A stretch of 64,000 bases of DNA, from contig OZ037772.1 in the NCBI GenBank assembly GCA_964035545.1, positions 558,001 to 622,000 on the forward strand, written 5' to 3'. Both the position numbers and the translations under genes were made by a program. The notes beneath the pieces were generated by a model that worked only from the letters and a program-made list of their open reading frames with translations, had not been told where the DNA came from and did no database searches. Origin of the DNA: Bugula neritina (taxonomy: Eukaryota > Bryozoa > Gymnolaemata > Cheilostomatida > Bugulidae). Positions within the stretch are counted from its first letter, which is position 1. The number at the start of each line of letters is the position of its first letter. Of this stretch, positions 20,100-31,428 are shown piece after piece.

Positions 20100-21490
20100 C
20101 AGTCTATTATCATGAGTTAGTCACTGCTAATATTATGCTATGCAATGGCTAACAGTCACATAGCAACTTACAAATAATTCTACTATTTATTATGATTATT
20201 ATGACATCTATGATGAGGAAATAAAATGTGCCTTTACATACACATCATATTTTGTGTAAAAAAGTGTTTAAATACAGTTGAACATTTGGTGTTCGAAATT
20301 TGTTTTTTTTTGTTTCAAATGTTAATAAAATACAAATCAAAAAATTTTTTTCAATAAATAATGGTAAATTATGCTGAAGAACTAATGTGGACTTGTAGAA
20401 TAAGTTCGCAAGAGAAGTAACTCCTGATTAACATGATTAAACAGTCACAATAATATTCCTGAAAGATTCCTAGAGCCTAAAATTCATACACTATTGTGAT
20501 GCAGTAAGTATTCTATAGAGTTGGTATTGATATTGCAGTACAATTAGGTCATGAGCTTTCACCAGGCATTAAGTTTTTACCTCCACTGATGGAGTAATCT
20601 TAGGGCTGCTACAGTTTATCGAATAATTGCAAACTATTTTGTATATACAATGCAGATTTCTTATAGAAAAGTGTCCAATTTTTGTTGAAGAAATTACTAA
20701 GACTTTTTTTTGAAATAAATGCTATATAATATGTTTAAAAATAAGATTTTAAAATTATTGTATCAGCTTTTATTCATAGTAAAAGAATTAAATGTATATA
20801 ACTGTATATAACTGTATATCGCTGTTGATATTTATAAAAGAAGCGAGAGATGCAACTCCCAATAAATATTGAATCCAGAAATAATAATGAATAATAAGGT
20901 CTATAAGCTAAAGATCATACAGCACTGTCAGCTTGTAATAAATAATATAGTATAAGATTACTCAAATGAAAATACTATAAAGCTACATTTACATACAAAA
21001 CATATTTGTGTAAGAAAGTATTTGAATTACAGTTGAAAAAACTACTCAGTGTTAAAACAACATTTTATTGTAATTAAAGCTTTATTGTAACATATATACA
21101 AAAACTTGTTGTTAGTTACTAAAAAATTACGCTGAAAAAATAATAAAGGAAGTTAGCAGGGGAAGTAACTCCTAATAAACATAAATTTACCAAAAAAAGC
21201 AATTTGATTGAAAATTTTAGTTTGACATTCACACAACACACCACAGCAGTAAGTAATACTCATTGCTGTATAATCAGATAATTTACTTCTGTTACAACTA
21301 AAATTTCAATTATGTTACACAATGCTGGTGCTAATTGAGCAATGTTATACAATTTCATGATATCAACGGCACCAGTGAAGTAGTCTTATCCAAATAAAAC
21401 ATGATAGACACTTTTCACATGTGCCTTTAGGACATTAGCGTTCTTCAGTGTTTAGTTACTCAATATATACAATGCAAATATTTTTGTAGA
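20100..21490. repeat. Diverged tandem duplication, about 0.8-kb period
   Basis: Collinear similarity between 20210-20680 and about 20970-21490. Anchors: TTTACATACA...CATATTTTGTG versus CATATTTGTG; GAAGTAACTCCTGATTAACA versus GAAGTAACTCCTAATAAACA; ATACAATGCAGATTTCTTATAGAAA versus ATACAATGCAAATATTTTTGTAGAAA (gapped reading). Many indels, so the event is old. No coding capacity. Confidence 0.6.
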
Positions 21491-21508
21491 AAGGTGCCAA
21501 ATAGTTTT

Positions 21509-21965
21509 TGAAGCCCTCAACAATATTCTGTGAGCTTAGGGTTGTGGGGGACAAGGTAAACATAATATTGGGACAGTCCAACAGACTCAGTGAAGACTTG
21601 GCCAACCTTCTAGAAAGTTCCAACTGCTCAGACGTCACTCTGGCCATCGGACCGCGAGAGTTCAAAGTTCACAAGTCCATCCTCTCCGTCAGGTCTCTTG
21701 TCGTCAATGCTATGTTTGAGCATGAGATAGAGAACAAACAGAATTTAGAATTTAGACAAGATGGTGGCTGACCTTCTCTCGGCAGCAGATAAGTACGCAC
21801 TAGAGAAGAGTCCCTGTTTGGTAACCTCTCCATGGACAATGTGTGTGAGGTACCATGGTTCTAGCAGACCTCCACTCGGCTGAACAACTCAAAACACACG
21901 CTCTGGACTTTGTCAACAGCCACGTCACAGACGTCGTGGAAATGTGCCATGGAAAATGTAAAGAA
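21509..21965 (+). pseudogene. SPOP-like MATH-BTB pseudogene, intronless fragment
   Basis: Reads FCELRVVGDKVNIILGQSNR (end of the MATH domain) then the BTB start CSDVTLAIGPREFKVHKSIL and AMFEHEIENKQN, all typical of SPOP-family adaptors, which load substrates onto cullin-3 ubiquitin ligase. After a deletion that removes the middle BTB segment the frame shifts to LDKMVADLLSAADKYALEK. Further on [20 protein letters not shown] appears in yet another frame. Lack of introns suggests a processed copy or single-exon relative. Deletion and several frameshifts make it non-functional. Confidence 0.85.
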
Positions 21966-22075
21966 ACGTACCCTCAACATGTAGACATTGCATTGCCAAT
22001 CTGAGTTAATGTCAAAGTTTAGCTCTATTTCCTGATGATATGGACTTCCTTCTTGAATATCAATTGTACTGCTAT
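21951..22075 (+). other. Shared gene-tail segment, second copy
   Basis: Matches 14486-14600, for example CCTCAACATGTAGACATTGC and GGACTTCCTTCTTGAATATC in both. It follows the SPOP-like pseudogene and may be its 3' UTR. Confidence 0.6.
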
Positions 22076-22650
22076 CACAAACACTAGTTACAGTAGTATA
22101 AAAAAGATCAAATGGCTGGAATTATTGAAAACAAGCTGACGAGAAAAAATACAGCATTTGGAAGTTTAAACTCAAGTAAGTAGTATAATAAGCGCCTCTA
22201 CGGCTATGGAAGTAAGCATCTCGCAGCAACAAACTTGTCAAAAGTAGGAGTTATCTCTGCTCGACGAATATTTACTCATGGTTTAGATTGGCAATGTTAT
22301 TACTGCATAAACAATATAATATGCGGTTCTATGTGTATTGTGTAACAGTTAGCACTCAGGTTACTATTCTGTGAGACAAATTTGGGATTTGCTCTACCAA
22401 AAGAATTGAAACTATAATATATATGTTTTGTATAACATGTTTATCTATTTGATGATAATATTGAAGCAAGCAAAATTACAATAACAAACTATTACAAGAC
22501 ATTAACCAAACCAAAACAAAGATTATCCTAGCCATCCTTTGAAATCTTGCTGTGTAATACTAGCAAACATAAATTGATAAGTCTGACAATCGAGATAGAT
22601 AAGTTATACAAATTAAATACATAAGAGAATTGCAGTTAGAACATCAATAT
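22076..22650. other. No gene recognised
   Basis: AT-rich, no coding character and no repeat structure noticed. Confidence 0.5.
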
Positions 22651-22995
22651 TAAAATATTTCCTTCAATGGAAATTTTTGTAGCCTTAAAATAAATTCTCC
22701 AATTCAAATATTTCTCAAATATAAAATTGTGCAGCTTCAGAAATCCAAATATTTTCTCCAATATAATTTGTGTAGACTAGAAACAAATTTCTCAATTCAA
22801 ATATAAATTTGTGCAGCTTTAAGATAAAATTTCTAACTCAAATATTTTCTTTAAATAAACTTATGCTGTTTGTAAATCAATAAATCGAATCAACAATTTT
22901 TTTTCAAATAATTTATGCCGCTTAAAAATTAATAGATCAAATCAAACAAAATTTTCTCAAACAAGTTTTTGCTGCTTTTAAAGAAAACTAATACA
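22651..22995. repeat. Degenerate roughly 65-bp tandem repeat
   Basis: Five diverged copies of a block with the order AATTCAAATATTT, TCTCAAATA, then GTGCAGCTT or TGCTGCTTTTAAA. Spacing between successive GC-containing cores is about 60-70 bp. Very old array. Confidence 0.6.
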
Positions 22996-23679
22996 CTTGT
23001 TAGTCTAAATAACAAAAGAGGTTAAGAATATCCTTAACATAAAATTGTAATATTACTTACTGCAGCCAGTCTATATTATCGATATTTGTATCAATTAGTC
23101 AATTTTCTAGACGTCCCTCCTAATTTAATTATTACTGCTGCTATATCTTCTATGCTCCAATCGTCTTTAGCTGCCTTTATCTTCTTTTATATCTTCATTC
23201 TTCATTTATCATTCATCCTTTTTCTATTTTCAGAAATTCAGCTCCTTTTATACCAAATCTTTTTGGCAATGGTTCAGATTTTAAGGATACCGACAATAAC
23301 TGGCCAATGAAAACCGGCGGCAGACTGACGTAGAACTCAGTTAGGTTTGTTGGCAGCTTTACAGCCAAGATAGGGATTGAAGTAAGAAGGATCTGTTGTT
23401 ATTGGCTCATCATTGTATATTGTGGGCTATATCATCCTATACCTGTTGGTGTAAACAAATATTTACACATAATATAATATGTGTATCTCTATTTATGAAC
23501 AGCATCTGCTATATGTTTCAGCTTCAGCTTATTTATTCATCAATTAGTGTTTTACTTTAATTACAAATTTCAACACGTGAAAATAGCATGTGGTACTATC
23601 CTAACACAATTACTTATCTAAAAGCCACACTACTAAATAATACTATTTGCATTATCTAAAGAAGCTATAAAACCATGTG

Positions 23680-23680
<1 letters not shown>

Positions 23681-23740
<60 letters not shown>
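23681..23740. repeat. (AT)n microsatellite
   Basis: About 29 AT units ending exactly where the foldback element begins. Confidence 0.97.
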
Positions 23741-23743
<3 letters not shown>

Positions 23744-23828
23744 GAGTGAAGTTAAAAGTTCAAATGTACAAGTTTTGAGTAAGTTAGATATTTTGGTCTT
23801 GCATAGAAATTGCTTAATGCATTAATAA

Positions 23829-23886
<58 letters not shown>

Positions 23887-23976
23887 TTATTAATGCATTA
23901 AGCAATTTCTATGCAAGACCAAAATATTTAACTTACTCAAAACTTGTACATTTGAACTTTTAATTTCACTCAATTA
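23741..23976. mobile_element. 236-bp foldback element (snap-back MITE candidate)
   Basis: Near-perfect palindrome: ATTGAGTGAAGTTAAAAGTT at 23741 reappears inverted at 23957-23976 with one mismatch. Arms of about 90 bp pair throughout (two mismatches noticed) and the centre is (TA)n. The left end abuts (AT)n, as does the Penelope-like element. No protein is encoded, and a TA target duplication cannot be separated from the flanking repeat. Confidence 0.75.
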
Positions 23977-25250
23977 TTGGGCCTCATGCATCATAAAACT
24001 TTTGAATGTGTTTTATATTCTTTCTTGAATGTTGTAGATAAACTGTAGTCTACATACCGTGGTGGAGCAGATATAAGAATTTATAATTGCATCAACCCGT
24101 TGCAGCAGCCATCTTACTGGAAATCTCAAACAAACCTTAGCATCGCCAAAGCCATATTTTAGCAAGCTGACAGAATATCTCAGAGACATAACTTGTAAAG
24201 TACAGAAGTAAGAATTGAACACAAAGGACAGTATATGTATAATCATGCCTTCCATCAAGGCTATCGCTTTTTTAAAGAATATTCTGAGAATAATGATACA
24301 AATATTACCACTTCAGCTTAACAACTTATGACATAACGGTTACATTGGATATCATTTTCTAGATTTCATATTTGTCTGTGTTTTAGTACTGCCAAGGATA
24401 TCACTCAGCACTGAATGGACAAAATTGCTTCTTTTAATTAAGACACTATGCTTGAGAAAGGCCATTATATATGAATTGGATAAAGAAACTAGTAAATTAT
24501 TCAGTGTTATAACTTATAATTAAACTTTGAACGAGCTTTGCTCTGATTGGTTTTTTCTGACTTATCGTAATATATATCTATATCTAGCCAGGGTTTTGTG
24601 CCTACATGGTAATGTACACGTTCTATGATAAGAGTAATTGAATGCAAATATAAATGAACATAATTTTTCTGATTTTAGTCTAGTTATGTTATAAGCATTA
24701 GATAACTTGTTTTTGAGACAGCGGGGTGAGAGCTTTGTAAAAAATTTAGCCTAATTAGAATTTCTGTAATAGATAAACGTTACTAGCTCCTTAACAATTC
24801 AATTGAAGTTGAGTAAAAATATACATCAGATTACCAGTTCAAAGGAAAAGACTTTGAAGGCTAATAACTTACTACGAGCATTTTAAACAAATAACAAGAG
24901 ACTAAATTCAAAACCAATTTATAATTATTCTTAGCATATGACAAGTATGAATGTTACAGCTGCTCTTATACAATGTACTTGTACAGCTCTTACTCATCCT
25001 AGTATGTTTAACTGACATAGAATCCTTGTCTTTCTAGGGACTCCGCACGTTGTTGGAGTGCAGAGGTCATCTCCAACAAAAGACTTTGAATTAAAGTGGA
25101 TAAATAAAAGTAAGCGCTTGTAATGTTTTTCAGCTCTAATTAAAGTTCCCAAAATGTTATTGTTGGTAAGTTTCAGGCTCAAGAATAATCTTGTATTTTC
25201 TTATTAAAAAACAAAAAGAGAAAAAAAAGAAAATAAGGGTCCTCAGTCGC
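23977..25250. other. No gene recognised
   Basis: AT-rich. Minus-strand frames at 24013-24258 and 24994-25182 lack recognisable domains or splice context and are not called. Confidence 0.5.
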
Positions 25251-25274
25251 AAAAACCAAAAGATAGCTTTTCCA

Positions 25275-25440
25275 GAGGTGTGGACATATTCAAAAGTTTC
25301 AAATTTGGGGAAGGAGAATCTATAGAGGTTCACAAGGATGTCCTAGAAAAATTTGACAACTTTTGTAAAAAGACCTCCAACAAAATAATCAAGAGACATC
25401 AACTGCTATCAATAGATGGGTATGTCACCAACTTACATTG
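25275..25440 (+). mobile_element. Gypsy-type gag fragment, copy 1
   Basis: Matches the gag at 30120-30915: RGVDIFKSFKFGEGESIEVH, then VLEKFDNFCKKTSNKIIKRH. This copy has the uninterrupted junction GTCCTAGAAAAATTTGAC where the other two carry a short extra TATATA-type insertion, so it is closest to the functional frame here. Confidence 0.75.
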
Positions 25441-25519
25441 TTTATGAGCTTGATAGCGATAAAACTTCACTCAATACCAGAGACATATTTTCAAATATTG
25501 TTTTTTTTTGTGTTTGCAG

Positions 25520-25568
25520 GTAAAAGACCATTTCCATGTGATGTCTGTGGCAAGGCTTTCAAGCGCAG
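25520..25568 (+). pseudogene. Partial C2H2 zinc-finger exon fused to gag
   Basis: After a T-rich tract and TTTGCAG, the frame reads GKRPFPCDVCGKAFKR: a finger linker followed by the first half of a classical C2H2 finger (C-x2-C-G-K-A-F). The His pair is absent. Sequence switches within CAGAAAAATCTG to gag (SEKSDKEDKTK), identical there to the gag at 30207. Looks like a recombination or retroposition junction. Confidence 0.65.
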
Positions 25569-25905
25569 AAAAATCTGATAAAGAGGATAAAACAAAAATG
25601 GCCATTCTAATGCGGACCATTAGACCCAGAGGTGTAGACATATTCAAAAGTTTCAAATTTGGGGAAGGAGAATCTAAAGATGTTTACAAGGATGTCCTAT
25701 ATATAGGAAAATTTGACAACTTTTGGAAAAAGACCTCCAACAAAATAATCAAAACACATCAACTGCTATCGACAAAACAAGAATGCTTATCAATAGATGA
25801 GTATGTCACTAACAGCTTACATGGGATCGCCAGAAAATGTGACCTTGGTGACATGTATGATGTCTTTTTTATGCAGGCCTTTCTTCTTGGCATCTTCTTG
25901 GCATA
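25556..25905 (+). mobile_element. Gypsy-type gag fragment, copy 2
   Basis: SEKSDKEDKTKMAILMRTIR, PRGVDIFKSFKFGEGESKDV, then KQECLSIDEYVTNSLHGIAR to FFMQAFLLGI. Capsid-like segment of a Ty3/gypsy gag, with the extra TATATAGG of copy 3 resolved differently, so this frame stays open for 135 codons. It breaks after LLGI into the dispersed repeat below. Confidence 0.8.
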
Positions 25906-26225
25906 TATAATTTAGTATGCTCACATGGAGCTATAGAAGGAAATGTCAGCTAGAAGAGGAAGGAAATGGAGGTCAAGGCCAGCAACGCAATATCAAGGTC
26001 AACTGGAAGAAAGTGGTTTTAGGTCACGACTTGTCATTCTCAATTATGGCGGCTAGTTTGAGCACACTTTTGGACCAAAAGAGGAAGGAGACAAGGAGAC
26101 CACAGAACTCTCTAGGGAGGGAAGTAAACACACTTCAGCTACAAAGCAAGAGTTGAAAAGAGAAATGATTGGAAAAAGTTGAAATTTTACTCCTTTTGAT
26201 CCAAAATGAACAGATATTAATAAAA
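25906..26225 (+). repeat. Dispersed 320-bp repeat, copy A
   Basis: From TATAATTTAGTATGCTCACA to GAACAGATATTAATAAAAAC, nearly identical to 43704-44025 in the same orientation. Ends in AATAAA-like A-rich sequence, as a retroposed transcript would. Here it is fused to gag copy 2; the other copy has no gag beside it. Confidence 0.85.
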
Positions 26226-26841
26226 ACTTTTTGGATGCACATATTTGTCTTATATCCAAGTTAAAATAAATTATATGTTCTGTTACCTAATTTATTCATT
26301 GTTTGAACAGCATGCATCTAAGTAATGTAGAATAGTCATTTGGTGTTAACATTATATGTACCTAGAGTAAATTTTTATTAAGCACTCATGTTTTAGGTTT
26401 TCATATTATTTTGGTATGCTGCTATAAACTGCAAGATTGATTGTTAAATAAGTAATATGCTAATAGCTGCAGTAACTAATCTAAACTATCTAAAATAATA
26501 TTCCAATTTTATTTGATTTAGGACAAAAAACAGTAATAAAATTATTTTCAGAGTTGATCTTTAATGAATACTTATCAACAAATATCTTTTCAAACAACAA
26601 GAAGTATAATATGTGCAAAATTTTTAAGTTGATGCAGATTAAAAGAACTTATTTATGGGTTAAATAACAAGCAATTGATTTAAGCTTTTTTAAATATAAG
26701 TATACTTCAATGATAGTAAAATGAATTTTACGTAAAATATATATTGTACGAAAATAAACAAATAGCAGCTAACTGGGAAGGAAGCATCTAACTAAGATGA
26801 TAACATGTTATGTTACATCACCTTATTGTGTATTATTTTAG
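26226..26841. other. No gene recognised
   Basis: AT-rich spacer without coding features. Confidence 0.5.
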
Positions 26842-28859
26842 TTACAAGAACTTTTCCTGGGCCACCTATTACCACAACCAGTTTACCAACTAATCAAGAA
26901 GCAAATAATGGAGATAATCCAGAAGGTGCTCAATAAAAAAATTGTAAATTTGGCGATAATCTCTAAATTATCATGATTATATTAGCTAAGAATGTACCTG
27001 TGGTATTGTTTGAAGTTTACAGCTTTGACATCAAAGGGGCTTTACTAATTTACATATTTTGTTTGATCAATGAATCATAGCACTTACTATCATGCAGTCC
27101 AAATTTCTGTTCTGCATGCATCTTTAAATGAAATTTAAATGTTCAATTAGAATTACTTATTTAATGTTTTGTTTATTTTTAGTTAGCAATGTTGAAAATA
27201 TTGGAGAGGTATCATGCAGTTCAACAAGCCATGGAAGGTTTGTGTTGACACTTTGAAAATGTTTTATGGTTACAATTGGCATAACATACAATTACATTAA
27301 TGTGATGATGATTGTATTAAATTATCAGTATGACAAGACACTTTTATCTATGATATTTTTCCTGTTTTAAAGTACAAGAAATAGATGAAAATAACAGCTC
27401 CAGCGCTGGACCAGCTGATCCTATTGAAGCACTCAAGAAAGACATATAGAAGGTGCTTAGTAATGTACTATAATCAAATTTCTGTATTTATACAAGTTTT
27501 CAGCCAAAGAGTTGCAATCACATGTTCTCCTGTAGTTTTCAAAACAAAAGGATGCTTTTGTTGAGCAGAGTCTTGAGCTTGGTGACTTGACGAAATTGCT
27601 TTGGTCTTAGATTATAAGTCACAAAAGCATTTATTTGTAGTTAACCTAAATACTAATATAAAACAGTTATAAACTAGATCTTAGTTTTAGGTCATATATA
27701 GTATGAAATTTTACAGACATGAAGAAACAACTAAAGGAGGTGCTGGATGGGCAGAAAAAACTGATGGCTATAATCACTGATAGCCATAGTGGCAAAGACA
27801 ATATAACTGAGCAGCTGGAGGAGCCGCTAAAAACAATACAAGAGTTTGAATCTCATGAAGAACTTCTCCAATCCTCAAGAGAAAAACGTTCTGCTCTGGT
27901 ACATAGTATACTACTATATAATATAGATTGTATAGCTAGTTTAAAGACTTTTGGTGTATAACATGCAATATATAACATCCTGGCGTAGTTGATATTAGAA
28001 TACAATTTCTAGTGAACTGTAGATTTTCAAGCTATAAAATGTGTTTATCTTATGAAATGTTTCTCATTAAAGTGTTAGAAAAAATATTTGCCCCACTGCA
28101 ATAACACATTGAATGTATTCATGTAAATTCATGCTATGAAATATAAGTGCATTAATGTTGTAGACAAAGTTTCTTTTCTAACTGAGGGGAAAAAAACTAC
28201 GCAGATATGGTGAAAAGAGCCATGAGAAGAATTGGCACCAACGGGCTGTGGAGCCAATTCAGTATGAAGGCAAAGCCCATAAACAACATAAAAAGCTGTC
28301 TCTAAAAAAACTGCAGCTTATAAATGCATACTCAGTAAGTCATATAAAATAATCTCGTTAATAAGTTTCACTTCGCTTGTTTTTCAGAAATAATTTCAAA
28401 GGTTACAGAAGTAAAGTTATAAGCTAAATTTACTTTGATGGAAAAGACATACAGTCAGCATATTTTTTATTTCATGTAGAAGGTTAAAGCTCACAGTTGC
28501 TAATATAAATTTGTTTTAAAAATGTTTGGCTATTTTATCTTCTAACTTGAACATGCAATACAGTCTGTATTTTGGGAGATAATATAATATTGAAATAAAA
28601 TCTGTATCAAAACTTATCAAATCTCTGGGGCTGCATCAGCAGTTAAAATAGTTGTTGAGTTGTTGAGTTTAGAATAATTGCTCATCTAAAAATTTACTGC
28701 GTTCACTAAGTTTTACTTTCTAATTATATTTCAGAAGCTCTGCTGAAAAGTAAAAATAATAAAGAAATAGATATAGAGATTGAAGTATCGCTATTTTTGC
28801 GGCAGTGCCCTTATCAACTGGGAGGGGATAAGTATAAAAAGACAAGTTTGCAAGATGAG
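26842..28859 (+). pseudogene. DUF4806-like gene remnant, multi-exon
   Basis: Candidate exons: 26842-26925 (TRTFPGPPITTTSLPTNQEA), 27183-27237, 27373-27452 (QEIDENNSSSAGPADPIEAL), 27717-27898 (MKKQLKEVLDGQKKLMAIIT, coiled-coil-like), 28205-28334 (MVKRAMRRIGTNGLWSQFSM) and 28735-28859 (EIDIEIEVSLFLRQCPYQLG). The last two follow the pattern of the DUF4806 domain: a vRRvMrKiLTNeLa-like helix, then a wLRhaPdrlGG-like end. This domain of unknown function is frequent in cnidarian and molluscan multicopy genes. TAG at 27447-27449 breaks one exon in frame, exon 28205-28334 needs a frameshift after KSCL, and several junctions are out of phase. Splice sites are nonetheless recognisable. Confidence 0.5.
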
Positions 28860-29599
28860 GTAAAGCTATATAAGATTATTGCAGTTATAGTAAGACTTGA
28901 ACTACTTGAACTGACTCGTATATAAAAATGGCTATAATTGGCTTCAAATTGGTTTACAAATACTAAACTAAAATTAATAATTTTAGGTTGTACTGCACAT
29001 TCAATTTACTACTTTATTTATGCTTCATTTTGATCATGGCGCTGAAGCTGCAGCAGGGTATATACTATTTTTTGATCAAATGTAAATAGATAATCTTTCA
29101 AAATTTGTCTAGCTATAACACCAGAAATGTAATCAATAATGAATATTAACATTTCATAGTCAAAAAATATCTTCAAAGTGTTTTTTTAGCCCTAAATGTA
29201 AATTAAAATTAATTGATAATCAGTGGTTTTACGTGAATGCTTATATTGAATACTTTTTCTTTCATAGATTGATTCCCTTTCATCTTGAGAAGATGAGGAC
29301 GGTTGAACCAATGACTTTTTTACATCATTTTATTATTAAATTAGAAGAGTTGAAGGCTTCTAATGAAGAGCTAAATTTGAGATTTACTTATATTTTGTAC
29401 ATATGAAAATAATTTGATTAACTAGTTAATAGAACATACAATTAGTACTGACAGTCTTAATTTTATTGTAAATTATATCTCATGAGTGTTTGCAAAAAAA
29501 GATACTTTTGCACTCTTTTTGTTCTGTTGTTTTTCATTTTTTTTAACAAAATAAAATAGCCATTACAGAGATCGGTCTTGGATCGCAAACCATTCACCA
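28860..29599. other. No gene recognised
   Basis: AT-rich region. A short frame at 29272-29400 (LIPFHLEKMRTVEPMTFLHH) has no recognisable domain; it could be a further exon of the DUF4806-like remnant. Confidence 0.4.
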
Positions 29600-29775
29600 A
29601 CGTTGTATGAAAACCATTTATGCAAAGTTATGCAACACAACGTTTATGGAACGTTGGTGAAAGTTTCGCGATAAACGTTTGTTTTAAACGTTGAATATAG
29701 TACAAAAATGTGTCGACATTTAAACGTTTATTAAACATTTTACCCAACGTTTATACAACGTCATATCATCAATGT
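29600..29775. repeat. Cluster of AACGTT / AAACGTTTA motifs
   Basis: At least nine AACGTT-type 6-mers in about 175 bp (CCAACGTTGT, CAACGTTTATGGAACGTTGG, ATAAACGTTTG, TTAAACGTTGAA, TTTAAACGTTTATTAAAC, CCAACGTTTATACAACGTC). CpG-containing palindromes are rare elsewhere in the window. Spacing is irregular, so this is not a simple tandem array. Confidence 0.7.
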
Positions 29776-30119
29776 AAATTGTTAGTGGGGTGATTGCTAA
29801 AGAACTATGGGGATATTTTGATGGCTCTATAACTGAACCTGAAGAATCAGCTAGTGCTATACTAGACTCACTATAAAAAGATATCAAGCAAGGCTATGTC
29901 AATTATTGTACTCGCGATAATTTGCTATATCTCATAACCAGCTGCACAGAACCAAAGCAAGCATGGGGCACTTTACAAAACACAGAATCAGAAAGCAAGT
30001 CAGGAAACTGACAGTGCCTTCCTCCTATCAAAAAGGGAGACAACCAACTACTAACCAAAAAAATACTTAAACGGACACTTGATCTAAATTTGTCAAGATA
30101 AAAAATAGTTGTTGTAAAC

Positions 30120-30915
30120 ATGGCAACTGCACTTAATGGTGCAGAGTTGTCCACCCAATGGTCCTGCTTCAAGGAAGAGTTCAACTATTGTCTAATAGCC
30201 TCAGAAAAATCTGATAAAGAAGAAAAAATAAAAATGGCCATTCTAATGCAGACCATTAGACCGAGAGGTGTAGACATATTCAAAAGTTTCAAGTTTGGGG
30301 AAGGAGAATCTAAAGATGTTTACAAGGATGTCCTATATAGGAAAATTTGACAACTTTTGTAAAAAGACCTCCAACAAAATAATCAAAAGACATCAACTGC
30401 TATAGACAAAACAGGAATGCTTATCAATAGGTGAGTATGTCACCAACTTACATAGGATCGCCAGAAAATGTGACCTTGGTGACATGTATGATGACTTTTT
30501 TATGCAGGCCTTACTTCTTGGCATCAACGACCAACAACTTCGGAGAAAATTGTTCGAGGAGTCAGAAAACATAGACCTCAAAAAAGCTATTAAAAAGTGC
30601 AAAGTGGCTGAGAGCTCTCAGAGTGATATGAAGACTATCAAAGCCGAAGGAGAATCAATTCATACACTTGGTCTCAAGGCCACTAAAGCAAACAAAAGTG
30701 CCAAACTGTACTTACGAACAACTGACAAGGAAGCGAATAATCCTGCCAAGTCTAACTGTGGAAACTGTGGCAACTCTCATCCTCCCGAAAATGCTTACGG
30801 TAAACAGTGTAGAAACTGCAAGAAATCCAACCACTTCAGAGCAGTCTGCATATCCAGGAAAATTGGCAGAATAAATGCAGTCACTGAACACATAGCTAAA
30901 ACATTAAAGCTTTAA
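30120..30915 (+). pseudogene. Gypsy-type gag pseudogene, copy 3 (most complete)
   Basis: Starts MATALNGAELSTQWSCFKEE. Capsid-like region to KDVYKDVLY, then a frameshift/insertion (TATAGG) and a TAG where copy 2 has TCG. The frame resumes through NDQQLRRKLFEESENIDLKK to two zinc knuckles, CGNCGNSHPPENAYGKQC and CRNCKKSNHFRAVC (C-x2-C-x4-H-x4-C), and ends at TAA 30915. The knuckle pair with the HFRAVC end is typical of Ty3/gypsy gag, which coats element RNA. No protease, RT or integrase follows, so it is a gag-only remnant. Confidence 0.85.
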
Positions 30916-31428
30916 CTGCAATTTTTTTACCTTTTTTCTAGGTTAAATGCAATAAAAAGAAGTGCAGTGTCAAATATACATGTAGCTTCAAATAGACTTG
31001 CACTCATGGCAACTGAAATTCATGGACAATAATAGTTCTATACTCAAAATACGTGCAGATAAGTCAGTAATAAGTCTAAAGTTGTGTTTATACCTCTCCT
31101 GAACAAAGTATTTGTGTTTCAGTTAATAACACTCTTCAGAGTGCACCCTTATATAGTCTTACTGAAACTTGGTGACATTTCAACTTGAATTTAATTGCTG
31201 ACTAAAAATTTGGAAGGTATAAATGCAACTTAGCAAATATTACCTAAAAACTCCATCTAATAAAATAGTTGTGAAGTTTTAGCTACATGTAACATTTTAA
31301 TAGGCAAAATTACAATCACCCACCTAGTGCTTACTAATCACAAAACCTGGTTTGATAACCGGGAATTTTAAATAACAATTCATTTCATCAAGATTAGAAT
31401 TAAAGTAAATTTTTTATGGCATTCTCAC

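Larger units (their letters stand above)
18161..21508. other. Long AT-rich region without genes
   Basis: No ORF shows coding character. It holds a perfect hairpin (18885-18933), a small GGCACAGG array and a diverged tandem duplication (20100-21490). A partial third relative of the duplicated block is near 18500-18570 (ACAGTCAAGCAGCAACCTAC). Confidence 0.6.
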
